Origin: an uncultured bacterium | GTDB taxonomy: Bacteria > Patescibacteriota > Dojkabacteria > CALFHW01 | Length of the DNA: 10,177 nucleotides | Assembly: GCA_937876695.1 (NCBI GenBank) | Contig: CALFHW010000048.1 | Location: 1-10,177, forward strand | Direction: 5' to 3' | Notes under the pieces: model-generated | Databases searched by the model: none | What the model was told of the DNA's origin: nothing | Seen by the model: only the letters and a program-made list of their open reading frames with translations | In this document: one piece after another, positions 1 to 8,081 of the stretch | Layout: each line of letters begins with the position of its first letter | How positions within the stretch are numbered: position 1 is the stretch's first letter | Program-made: the position numbers and the translations under genes

Positions 1-2
1 GA

Positions 3-3000
3 GCTTTTGAGACCTTAAATACTTGGCGCGACCTAATGAATTCCTATGAGGCTACACTAGGCGCAACCACTAGCACCAACGCTCGTGTCTCCCAGGCAAT
101 TTACGATATTTCTACTAGAATGACCGCCAGATTTGCCGAAGGCAGCACAGAAAATACAATCCAGAGCCCGGATGAATTAGACTCAGAAAGTGACCTTCCG
201 TACAGCGAGATTAGACGTATATTCAACATGTACGGGATTGGTGAAGTGGATCTAACTGAAAAAGCTTATAGGGATGATCTAATCGAAAGAATCATTAAAG
301 ACCCCGAATTTAAAGGCGACCTCGAATTAGTAAATAAACTGATCGACTCAGTCCTTGAGGGGGGCGGACGTAGTGCAGCTCTGGTAGAAAAATGGGCTGG
401 CAAGGACAAGACTAGAGAAAACATCGCCAGCATTTTTCATAAAGAAGTGCTTAGGCCTTCTTCCCGCTCAGGAATAGATGCAAATGGTAAGCCCGTATTT
501 AGTGCTGAGCCAGAAGCCATGCTTTTGTACAACCAGCTAATGCGTTACAAGGAGAAAATCGAGCCCTCTATTAATGTCATTGCAGAAAGTACAGCTGCAC
601 AACAGGAACTCTTCATCAGAAGTTTACTTATTAGCAATATCCGCACCCAGATTGAACAGTCAGGAAATGAGTTAACGCCGGTACAACTTGCTACTTTAAA
701 GAAGTTGATAGAAAGCCCAGATCTAAATATTGACAGTCCAGACGTTCTGGTAGACAAAATAAAACTAGAACTCGGTCTAATCGATAATGCTGATATTAAT
801 ATTGAAACTCAAAAAATCGAATCTGTACTAAAGCTGTTCAAAACTACGCCTGGCCAGACAGGGATACCACCAAGAATCGAAAAAGGCCCTGGGGGTTACT
901 ACTTGGTCGTCGATAACGATCTGATACCAAATATATTGGGGCTGAGCATTAACGGCGATGATCCCAACAAACCTGAATTCTATGGAGCAGCTCTAAATAT
1001 GAAAAATATCGCCAGTGGAGTGGGGCAGTCCGGTGATGATTATCTGGGCGGGCTAGCTATAATTGGAGAGGTAAAAACCGATGATCCCAAAAAGGTGTTA
1101 GTGCGCAAGGAGGAGGCCGCTCATATCATGGAAAATATGTTGCAATCGCTGTTAATTCCAACTAGTGGCGAAACAGAAGCAGAAACCCTTCAAGAAGCTG
1201 CCAGGTTCAAAAGCCATGGTCTGGATGAGTTAATCGCAGAGCTTAGAAACACTGGTAAGGATGAAGATACCATTGGCGGGAGCAATTACAAACCAAACTT
1301 AGATAAATTAGATCTATTTGCAGAGGGTTTTAGGGCAGGTGATGAAGATGACACCGCCAGAGCACGCACCGCTTTTCTGGCCATAAACATGGCGCACGAC
1401 ATCGTCAAGCACTACAAAACCAAAGGTTCAGTTCAGGCTGGAGTCGTCAAAGATGTATTGGAGGCTCGCATTAAGCAGTTTGGCAGTAATCCCGAGGAGC
1501 TTATTTTCAACTTAGCCAGCAATTTCCCTGAAGTTAAATTTAACGGAAACCAAACCCTCTCAGATCTAAATGTAATGATGGACAAGGCTGCTCAGGATGT
1601 CGGGGTCCCTGTGAATTTTGACCCAGAAATCGACACCAAAGCTAAGAGGATTTTTAACCAAAACCTATTTAAAGAATATACTGGAAGCGACAGTCTACAG
1701 AAAAATGATGGTAGCCCTGAAGAACAGAAAGAATTCCAAAAGAAACTATTCGGTAGTGCACCAATCAATAGTGTTGACAGGTCTTCCTGGACAAATAACT
1801 ACGACTTTGCGATGCACTACAACGGCAAAGCTGAGAGAACCCGTAAGAAAGGAATACTACCCAGGTACGAGACGAAAGTAAAGGGAGAGAGGAAATTTGG
1901 AGCGGGTGAAACGCCAGCAGACGTCATGGGTTTCAACAAAAAAATTGGACTTTACTATGAAGATTCCGGCTTTGGAGAGATGAGTGCCAAACACCCACTC
2001 TCAGCTGTGATGGGTATAAAGCCCAAACCGTCCGCATATGAGGAAGGGTACAACTTCAATTTTATAGGGCCACTGGGGAATATTCCTGTAGTCGGAGCGC
2101 TTGCAAAGCAGTTGTCAAATAGCGCCATCAGACTTGTAGTGCCATTTAACTCTCGCGACATCCTAAGTGCGTTTCCAACTTTCGGAGGGGCTAGTGGTTT
2201 TCGCAACAGTAGTCGTGATAAACAGGCTGGACAAATTCTAGGTCGGTGGGCAGAGCTCAGGTGGCAGGAAAAGCGTGGGGGTGCTGTGGCAAAGTTCAAA
2301 TACCCCGGCCATGTTTATCCTCCGGAAATTGGTGGTCTGAATGTCGAAGACAGACATAAAGTCGTCAATGAACAGGTGCAAGGGGCAATGCAAGGTAAAG
2401 TAGGCCAAAATGAAGCGCTTGGTCTATTTGAGAGGATTCCTTCCTTGAACCTATCCATCGTGCCCAACGACAGACCTTCATATAGTGACAAAATCAGCAC
2501 TGAAAAGTTAGACAAAATCAGTAGCGTTGATTTCATGAGGATCCAAAACGAGGTGTTTGATCTTAAAGCCAAGAAGTTTGGAAACAGATTTGATTACGCC
2601 GATTACGGTGGTAACCCATACAGCATGAAGGTTGCTGGCGTTAAATACAACATTTACGTAGATAGCGATGGCAATATTGTAATGGAATCCAAAGACGGCA
2701 AGGACAAGACAAAGAAGGAAATAATGTCAGAAGATGCATTTACCAGAATGTATGGTGAAGGATTCTTTAGTAAGATGAATACCGAAGGTGCAGATTTCTA
2801 TGCCAATTGGCGATCACAGGAAGTCACCTACAAAGGCAGCCGCTACTACGTCCACTACAGTCCGCACGATGGACTGCCATATCTCTTCAGCACTGACAAA
2901 GTAGATTGGAGTAAGATGGACCCTAACAAGCCGCCAAAAGGTGCGCTCTATGACAGGGAACTAGAAAGGTATGTTCAACCGCGTTTTGCCAAAACATTAC

Positions 3001-4775
3001 GCGCCTCTAACCCTGAAAAACGAAAAAGGCTAGATATGAACGTAGCGGTAAATGGAGCATATGCAAAATTCTTAGAAGTGAGGAAAAAACAACTCGAGCT
3101 TACACCAGGAATTCCCGAGGAGCAACTATATTCACTCAAGGACTTAGTCAATTCGATCAAGCACTTTGAGGATCCTAACTTCACAGTTGACGACCCACCA
3201 TTTGTCAGAGGCATAAAAGGCAGAGATAGATTTGGTAATAAAGTAGACCATAAGCAGATCTTTATCCCTGATCCTACCGGCAAAACTGAGGGCTACGCCG
3301 TTGACTACGAAGTAGCCATGGAAATGCTCACTAGAATTGATCGCTACTATATCGATGACAGTATCGCTCGTCAGGCCTGGGTGAAGTATTCGAGTCCTGA
3401 GCAAGGCCTTCAGTACGAACAAAACCTGCCAGAGAACACAAAGGTGAGAAACATGGTAATTACCTATTTGAAGCTGGTTTCAGATGAAAATATTGTGGGC
3501 AAAAGCCCAGATCAGCTTCAAGTAGAAATCGGGGATTACTTCAAGTTAAAGCGAATTGCAAATCCGAACGATGCTCAAAAAAAGGACATCGCTAGACTGG
3601 AAAAAGTTTACCAAACTTACCTTGAACTCGTTGATTTTGAAAAGATACTGCTTGAAGGCGACTACAGTCTTCTCGATCTTAAAAAAATGCAGTTTGGCGA
3701 CGGTACCCAATCTAGTGAGAATATGCTTCGCTTCAGAGAGTCACTGAGAAATACGTATGGTACCTGGGTAAGTGAGCAAAGAACTGATATAAGAAGAATC
3801 TTAGCCGCAGGTCCACCTCCTTTAGTTGACGAGGCTCTGGAACAGGCAGTAACTAGAGCGATGGAAAGAGTTTATGCAGACTACTACAGAACGGTTCCCG
3901 CTGTCCCCCCTGCCACTAGCGACAGAACTGAACACACATTCACGTCATATATTACGAGTAAATTCTTGGGTTCCAGAAGATTAGCTGGTTACACAATAGG
4001 TAGTAATCAATTCTTAGTCGCAGACGCAAGGGGAACCTACACCAACCAAGTGACAACTGTCACACATACAATCGGCGGTGCTTCGCGGGCCTTCGACGAG
4101 ATATTCGGAGATCTAATGCTCAATGATGACTACGATAAGCGCACTGTAACTAGATTTATGGAGAGGTTTGATGCTGCTGATCGCAAGCGATTGCAAGATG
4201 AGCTGCAGATGGGTATCGATGACGGCCTCAAATACAGGCAAGAGCTCAAGGATTACGCAGTCAAAACTATGGAAAAGTCGCAGATGTTCTTACACGAATT
4301 CCAAAAATACCGTGGTCAGAAGACTTGGTTAGAGAGTGTAGAGCGCTGGGGTAGGAAACTTGGCTACGTAGCACTATTTGGCACTTTGGCTGCCAGCGTA
4401 ACGGTGTCAAGTCCTCTGTTAGTTTACAGTTTACTCGGCAGTCTAGGCTGGATGAAATACATGGTACCTGTTATTGAGAAAAATAAAGCTATAGCAGCCA
4501 ACCGCAGAAACCTAGCCCGCGATTTGGAGATGAAGTACGCCGATCAAGCCTCTAGAATCCAACAAATGTTTGAAGAAGGTAAGAATCTGGATTGGAGAAG
4601 CAAGAAGACACTCGATCAAATGCTTTTGGATATGGAGTTGAATTTAGAAATGCTACAGTCTAAAGGATTACCTGATGGCTGGGCGCCAGGTAAGATTGTC
4701 ATCTGGGACGACGTGATCGAGCCTGTTCTATACAACGGTGAGCAAAGCCAACTACAACAATTACTAAATAACTAA
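3..4775 (+). CDS. Giant cysteine-free protein of unknown function, 5' partial, with a C-terminal membrane segment
   Basis: I do not recognise a family. The first ATG is at 36, but the same frame is open back to base 3 and encodes plausible protein (AFETLNTWRDL before that Met). No ribosome site precedes 36, so the gene probably starts upstream of the window. Residues here are numbered from the Met at 36 (1579 to the TAA stop). Residues 1-670 look mostly helical and charged. Residues 675-720 hold a Gly/Pro-bearing apolar stretch. Residues 860-955 are aromatic and beta-like, with two similar hairpins. Residues 1000-1430 are again helical. Residues 1443-1472 form a roughly 30-residue hydrophobic stretch that could be one membrane span or a re-entrant hairpin. 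After it comes a charged, coiled-coil-like tail. There are no cysteines at all. It lies 7 bases upstream of the 145-residue gene, in an operon with a VirB6-like protein. A structural or surface component of that machine is possible; an effector is the main alternative. The gene call is firm, the function unknown. Confidence 0.93.
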   Translation, partial: AFETLNTWRDLMNSYEATLGATTSTNARVSQAIYDISTRMTARFAEGSTENTIQSPDELDSESDLPYSEIRRIFNMYGIGEVDLTEKAYRDDLIERIIKDPEFKGDLELVNKLIDSVLEGGGRSAALVEKWAGKDKTRENIASIFHKEVLRPSSRSGIDANGKPVFSAEPEAMLLYNQLMRYKEKIEPSINVIAESTAAQQELFIRSLLISNIRTQIEQSGNELTPVQLATLKKLIESPDLNIDSPDVLVDKIKLELGLIDNADINIETQKIESVLKLFKTTPGQTGIPPRIEKGPGGYYLVVDNDLIPNILGLSINGDDPNKPEFYGAALNMKNIASGVGQSGDDYLGGLAIIGEVKTDDPKKVLVRKEEAAHIMENMLQSLLIPTSGETEAETLQEAARFKSHGLDELIAELRNTGKDEDTIGGSNYKPNLDKLDLFAEGFRAGDEDDTARARTAFLAINMAHDIVKHYKTKGSVQAGVVKDVLEARIKQFGSNPEELIFNLASNFPEVKFNGNQTLSDLNVMMDKAAQDVGVPVNFDPEIDTKAKRIFNQNLFKEYTGSDSLQKNDGSPEEQKEFQKKLFGSAPINSVDRSSWTNNYDFAMHYNGKAERTRKKGILPRYETKVKGERKFGAGETPADVMGFNKKIGLYYEDSGFGEMSAKHPLSAVMGIKPKPSAYEEGYNFNFIGPLGNIPVVGALAKQLSNSAIRLVVPFNSRDILSAFPTFGGASGFRNSSRDKQAGQILGRWAELRWQEKRGGAVAKFKYPGHVYPPEIGGLNVEDRHKVVNEQVQGAMQGKVGQNEALGLFERIPSLNLSIVPNDRPSYSDKISTEKLDKISSVDFMRIQNEVFDLKAKKFGNRFDYADYGGNPYSMKVAGVKYNIYVDSDGNIVMESKDGKDKTKKEIMSEDAFTRMYGEGFFSKMNTEGADFYANWRSQEVTYKGSRYYVHYSPHDGLPYLFSTDKVDWSKMDPNKPPKGALYDRELERYVQPRFAKTLRASNPEKRKRLDMNVAVNGAYAKFLEVRKKQLELTPGIPEEQLYSLKDLVNSIKHFEDPNFTVDDPPFVRGIKGRDRFGNKVDHKQIFIPDPTGKTEGYAVDYEVAMEMLTRIDRYYIDDSIARQAWVKYSSPEQGLQYEQNLPENTKVRNMVITYLKLVSDENIVGKSPDQLQVEIGDYFKLKRIANPNDAQKKDIARLEKVYQTYLELVDFEKILLEGDYSLLDLKKMQFGDGTQSSENMLRFRESLRNTYGTWVSEQRTDIRRILAAGPPPLVDEALEQAVTRAMERVYADYYRTVPAVPPATSDRTEHTFTSYITSKFLGSRRLAGYTIGSNQFLVADARGTYTNQVTTVTHTIGGASRAFDEIFGDLMLNDDYDKRTVTRFMERFDAADRKRLQDELQMGIDDGLKYRQELKDYAVKTMEKSQMFLHEFQKYRGQKTWLESVERWGRKLGYVALFGTLAASVTVSSPLLVYSLLGSLGWMKYMVPVIEKNKAIAANRRNLARDLEMKYADQASRIQQMFEEGKNLDWRSKKTLDQMLLDMELNLEMLQSKGLPDGWAPGKIVIWDDVIEPVLYNGEQSQLQQLLNN

Positions 4776-4782
4776 ACGAATT

Positions 4783-5220
4783 ATGGTACTTACAGACACA
4801 GCCCTAGAAATTATCGCTAAGCACTTCCAGCTAAATGAAGCTGATAGAGAAGGTTTCATCGAGCTAATGCGTGAAATGCAGGCTGAGATGATGGTTAAGG
4901 CATTTTTCATGTGGTATGACTTCAATAAATCACCTCTACATAAGAAAGTAATGACCCGGATCACAGCTGGTCTAAATGAAACCGCGCAGACCCGCAAAGA
5001 ATCCGAAGTGAAGCTGATGAATATTATGCGCACTGAGTTGGAAGAGAACGGTCAGGCGAGGACATTTGTTTTCAAGAAAATGAGCAGTTTTGTAGCTGAG
5101 TTAATCACTAGTTATGCGCAGGTGGCTGGCAAAGATGGCGTCACAGAGTTTTTAGAAGAGGTTTTTAAATACGATAACCTATTGGCCCTTAGAAACAGCT
5201 TGCCTAATTCTGCAAAATAA
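4783..5220 (+). CDS. Small soluble helical protein, unknown function
   Basis: A 145-residue protein starting at ATG 4783, seven bases after the giant gene and ending in TAA. No Shine-Dalgarno sequence is visible upstream. The composition predicts an almost entirely alpha-helical protein with no membrane span and no signal peptide. Charge is nearly balanced (about 21 acidic and 19 basic residues). It is methionine-rich, with about ten Met including EMQAEMM near residues 31-37, and has no cysteine. I recognise no domain. Its position between the giant protein and the VirB6-like protein suggests a small partner of one of them, for example an assembly factor or chaperone-like protein, but that rests only on size and context. 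The length, clean boundaries and operon placement support a real gene. Confidence 0.85.
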   Translation: MVLTDTALEIIAKHFQLNEADREGFIELMREMQAEMMVKAFFMWYDFNKSPLHKKVMTRITAGLNETAQTRKESEVKLMNIMRTELEENGQARTFVFKKMSSFVAELITSYAQVAGKDGVTEFLEEVFKYDNLLALRNSLPNSAK

Positions 5221-5236
5221 ACTAACTTTTAGTAGG

Positions 5237-6928
5237 ATGACTAAACTTCAAACCGTTGTAAAAGCTGTCAATGACAGATATAAGTATTTGGTGGCTGCTT
5301 TTGCGGTACTATGTTTATTAGTCTTCGTTAGCTACGCAGCCACAGGTAGTACAAACAAGTCCACCACCGCCAATACGCCAACCAATAATGTTCAAAATCA
5401 GACAGCAAGTTTACCCCTAGCACAAGTACAACCCACAAGCGAATCTGCATCAGGAGATGTAGCCGGTACCACCACTAGCGGTAATACTTCAACCACATCT
5501 CCTGGCCATGCTTTCACCTCGGGGCAATTAGATGCCATCACCCAAGGTCTGACTTCATTACTTACCAATACTTCAATAGACGGTAGTGGCAACGGTGCTA
5601 CTGCTTACTACCAAAATATTGAGGATGGCAGTCTTGTGGCAAGACCTGTGAACAGGCAAAAGGGCGCTTTTGACATGGTGCTCAGCTTAGTTGACGTTAT
5701 GTACCATTCACCTACTGCATCAGTTGAAGTCTGGGCAAGCGATGTTCGTGAGAAGTTTGACTCTACTACTTTGGCCGCCTCTGAATCGCCAACCTACAAT
5801 CCAGGGCAAGGCTACAACTTATTATCCCCAGTTAGGGATCTATGGCGTACCAGTAGCAATGCGGTCTACATCTTTTACATTCTAATAGTGATCGCCATTG
5901 CCTTTTTAATTGTATTTAGATCACAACTGAACGGCCAAAACGCAGTAAACCTATTCAACGCTATCCCTAGCATTATTATCTCCCTGGTGATGGTGTACTT
6001 CAGCTATCCTCTGTCAGCTGTGTTTATCGATATTATTCCAGTGGGCAGTAGTGTAGCCTACGGTACACTTATCGGCAATGTCCCTGCCGATGAAGGGGGC
6101 AGCGCGCCTGGTGCTTACCTATTAAACAAAGACTTCAACTTCTATTCAGTTGAATATGGTTTACTACCTGTACCTATCCAAGGCAGACCTATAAATGCTG
6201 AAACCGAGCTACAAATTGACGATAGATATCTTTCACTGTGGGAAATATTTAAAATTGCCGATGTAAACATTTCTCTTACTGGGGTAAAAACACTGATTCC
6301 AGATGCTGTGTTCTTGGGAGACCTTGCAGGTGTTGCGCTGGGGAACTTCGGGGATGGTCTCGGCTCTATCCTAAGTTTGGTGTTTGTTTTTGCCGCTTTT
6401 ACAGCGGGACTGAAACTGTTTTTTGCATTACTGCGCGAGTACATCATACTAATGATTTACCATGTGCTTGCTCCATTTTTCTTTTTAATTGCAGCAATCC
6501 CGGGTCAGACTGGAACACAAATTCTGAACTACTTTAAACGCCTGCTAGCTGCAGCTCTGACGTTCGTCGCTATTTACGCAGTTTTTCTAGTAGTAATAAT
6601 CATAGCTCGTACCCCCTCTAGCATTGGAGATGTGTCGTTCTTGCCGCCCATGCTTGGATATAATGCTAGTAGATCGACAATTGTTGGTGATGGGGCCAAC
6701 CTCACCTCTCTGGTAAGGCCCTTGATTGCCTACGCCTTGTTTATCTCGACACCACTTATTCCAGATGCAATTCAGGGCATATTCGGATCTGCAGGTGGCG
6801 GTGCAAGTGCAGCAGGTGACAACATCAAGAAGACTAGTCAAGAGGCCGGTAAATTCTTGGTGGGTATTGGCAGCTTTATGAACAACTTTACAACAGGCTC
6901 TTTGGGTATCCAACCTAAACAGCGCTAA
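5237..6928 (+). CDS. VirB6/TrbL-like polytopic membrane protein (type IV secretion channel component)
   Basis: A 563-residue protein that probably forms part of the inner-membrane channel of a type IV secretion-like apparatus. Residues 1-16 are basic and 17-33 hydrophobic, followed by S-Y-A/A, so this is either a cleavable signal peptide or an anchor. Residues 36-95 are a low-complexity Ser/Thr/Asn/Gly/Gln spacer. Further hydrophobic segments lie near 208-228, 241-265, 376-397, 402-422, 434-456 and 490-512, with a roughly 110-residue loop between the third and fourth spans counted from the N terminus. The FRSQ...QNAVNLFNAIPSI stretch (227-246) before a span, and the LREYIILMIYHVLAPFFFL/AAIPGQ stretch (399-424), resemble VirB6/TrbL proteins annotated in Candidate Phyla Radiation genomes. 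A Gly/Ala-rich cytosolic-looking tail (517-563) ends the protein. The only cysteine (C26) is in the signal segment. The ATG directly follows AGTAGG with no spacing, so that is not a normal ribosome site. The family call comes from topology and remembered motifs, not from a profile search. Confidence 0.7.
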   Translation: MTKLQTVVKAVNDRYKYLVAAFAVLCLLVFVSYAATGSTNKSTTANTPTNNVQNQTASLPLAQVQPTSESASGDVAGTTTSGNTSTTSPGHAFTSGQLDAITQGLTSLLTNTSIDGSGNGATAYYQNIEDGSLVARPVNRQKGAFDMVLSLVDVMYHSPTASVEVWASDVREKFDSTTLAASESPTYNPGQGYNLLSPVRDLWRTSSNAVYIFYILIVIAIAFLIVFRSQLNGQNAVNLFNAIPSIIISLVMVYFSYPLSAVFIDIIPVGSSVAYGTLIGNVPADEGGSAPGAYLLNKDFNFYSVEYGLLPVPIQGRPINAETELQIDDRYLSLWEIFKIADVNISLTGVKTLIPDAVFLGDLAGVALGNFGDGLGSILSLVFVFAAFTAGLKLFFALLREYIILMIYHVLAPFFFLIAAIPGQTGTQILNYFKRLLAAALTFVAIYAVFLVVIIIARTPSSIGDVSFLPPMLGYNASRSTIVGDGANLTSLVRPLIAYALFISTPLIPDAIQGIFGSAGGGASAAGDNIKKTSQEAGKFLVGIGSFMNNFTTGSLGIQPKQR

Positions 6929-6930
6929 TT

Positions 6931-8079
6931 ATGAAGGATGAGATTAGCCTCCAGATCGCCAGAGCATCGGTTATACATAAGCAAATTGTATCTAGCCTAA
7001 ACACAAATTTAGCTGATAATCAGGAAAGTATCCCTCCAATACTGATTTCACCCACCTTATTCATGACTGAGCGAAAAATCAACTCCGCGGTAGATATTAT
7101 TTCCTCCAGAATAAATAGCACCCAGTATCAACTCCTGGTCCAAAGCTGTGTAATATTATTCAGTGAAACACAAAAGCTAGCTAATGTCTGCGGTTTTAGC
7201 ATTAGCGAGCTCAACTTATTGTCAGCAGCAGATGAAGATATTTGGAGAGGTTATAGCCTTAAAAAACTAGTTCGCACTTACCTACAACTCCGCGCGATGT
7301 TAGAGAGCTTCTTGCTGGAGATATACGGTCCATTGAATGACTTGTATTCGTACTACCGCATACCTGAGCCAAAGGCGCAAAGCTTTTTTCTACAAGACAC
7401 AAATGAACTAAAGATGGGAGATGAACTCACTTTTATCGACATAGACGGTGCCGGTAAGAAAACCGAAGGTTATCCTGATATGCTCAAATTTAAGCAACTG
7501 GAAGTTCAGGATTATTTTTTGGCAATGGAGCTTTCAATTGCCTCTCAAACTATCGTATCTGATGAATATCTTCAAGAAATGCTGACAGGGTACCAAGATA
7601 GTTCCGTTAGAATCCTAGTAAATCAGGTATTAGAAGAAATGTATAACTATGCATATAGATCCATATATGAACAAATATACACTGCACAGTCTTCTTGGGA
7701 CCGAATCAAGGATAGCACTCTTCAGAAGTATCAGTCTGTCTTCATCAAAAGTCTTGTAAGTAAAATATCTGAACTCGCTGCTGATGCTACTGTAAAGGAG
7801 CTAATTGAAGCTGAGCAGCAATTACTCGCAGACTTAATGAAAGAGCTTCAGTCAGGATTGACCCAGCCTTCAGATCTATTTGATCTCGAGGCAGCAAGAG
7901 TCTACAGAGTTGATATAAGAGAAAATAATGCGTTTGAAATGAAGAACTTGAAAACATTTTTCAGTGCTGATATTTATCTTTACGAAGCAATTGTGGGCTA
8001 CAAAGATGTGCTGGTAGACTGCTATAGTTTAGGATACTCGCCACTAACTTATAAAATAATTGAGGGGTTACTAAACTGA
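6931..8079 (+). CDS. Soluble helical protein, unknown function
   Basis: A 382-residue protein starting two bases after the VirB6-like gene's stop. Its TGA stop overlaps the next ATG. No Shine-Dalgarno sequence precedes it, so translation may be coupled to the upstream gene. I recognise no family. There is no signal peptide or membrane span. Most of it predicts as amphipathic helices, with a short proline-bearing stretch at 31-41 and a possible beta or loop insert at 160-185 (DELTFIDIDGAG). Residues 229-250 are tyrosine-rich and helical. Unlike the rest of the operon it carries cysteines (C73, C87, C364), which fits a cytoplasmic location. A cytoplasmic partner or adaptor for the VirB6-like channel is an inference from position only. 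Confidence 0.85.
   Translation: MKDEISLQIARASVIHKQIVSSLNTNLADNQESIPPILISPTLFMTERKINSAVDIISSRINSTQYQLLVQSCVILFSETQKLANVCGFSISELNLLSAADEDIWRGYSLKKLVRTYLQLRAMLESFLLEIYGPLNDLYSYYRIPEPKAQSFFLQDTNELKMGDELTFIDIDGAGKKTEGYPDMLKFKQLEVQDYFLAMELSIASQTIVSDEYLQEMLTGYQDSSVRILVNQVLEEMYNYAYRSIYEQIYTAQSSWDRIKDSTLQKYQSVFIKSLVSKISELAADATVKELIEAEQQLLADLMKELQSGLTQPSDLFDLEAARVYRVDIRENNAFEMKNLKTFFSADIYLYEAIVGYKDVLVDCYSLGYSPLTYKIIEGLLN
8062..8067 (+). promoter_or_regulatory. Possible Shine-Dalgarno sequence for the last gene
   Basis: GAGGGG lies inside the end of the 382-residue gene, 11 bases before ATG 8079. It is the best ribosome-site candidate at any start in the window, although the spacing is longer than usual. 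It supports the chosen start but may be chance. Confidence 0.35.
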
Positions 8080-8081
8080 TG
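8077..8081 (+). promoter_or_regulatory. TGATG stop-start overlap (translational coupling)
   Basis: The TGA stop of the 382-residue gene (8077-8079) shares its last base with the ATG of the next gene (8079-8081). Such overlaps commonly allow terminating ribosomes to restart, which would keep the two proteins in a linked ratio. The overlap is seen directly; coupling is inferred. Confidence 0.6.

Noticed and set aside
36-38. ATG as the true start of the giant protein
   Set aside because: The frame is open upstream to the window edge, the upstream codons read as normal protein and no ribosome site precedes this ATG, so it is more likely an internal methionine.
1618-1881. Alternative plus-strand frames (also at 3556-3747, 5691-5885 and 8500-8691)
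   Set aside because: They are nested out of frame inside much longer genes with coherent protein composition, and nothing suggests a frameshift.
1955-2299. Minus-strand open frame of 114 codons, and similar minus-strand frames at 545-757, 2315-2572, 2975-3422, 4764-5033, 5398-5592, 6142-6447, 6587-6913, 8144-8449 and 9137-9505
   Set aside because: Each lies wholly or almost wholly inside a long plus-strand gene, and their translations have odd compositions typical of antisense shadows.
2658-2690. EF-hand-like calcium loop in the giant protein (DSDGNI)
   Set aside because: The first loop position would be Tyr and the twelfth Ser, so two key ligands are missing. It fits a beta-turn better.
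5231-5236. AGTAGG as a ribosome-binding site for the VirB6-like gene
   Set aside because: It abuts the ATG with no spacing, which normal Shine-Dalgarno pairing does not allow.
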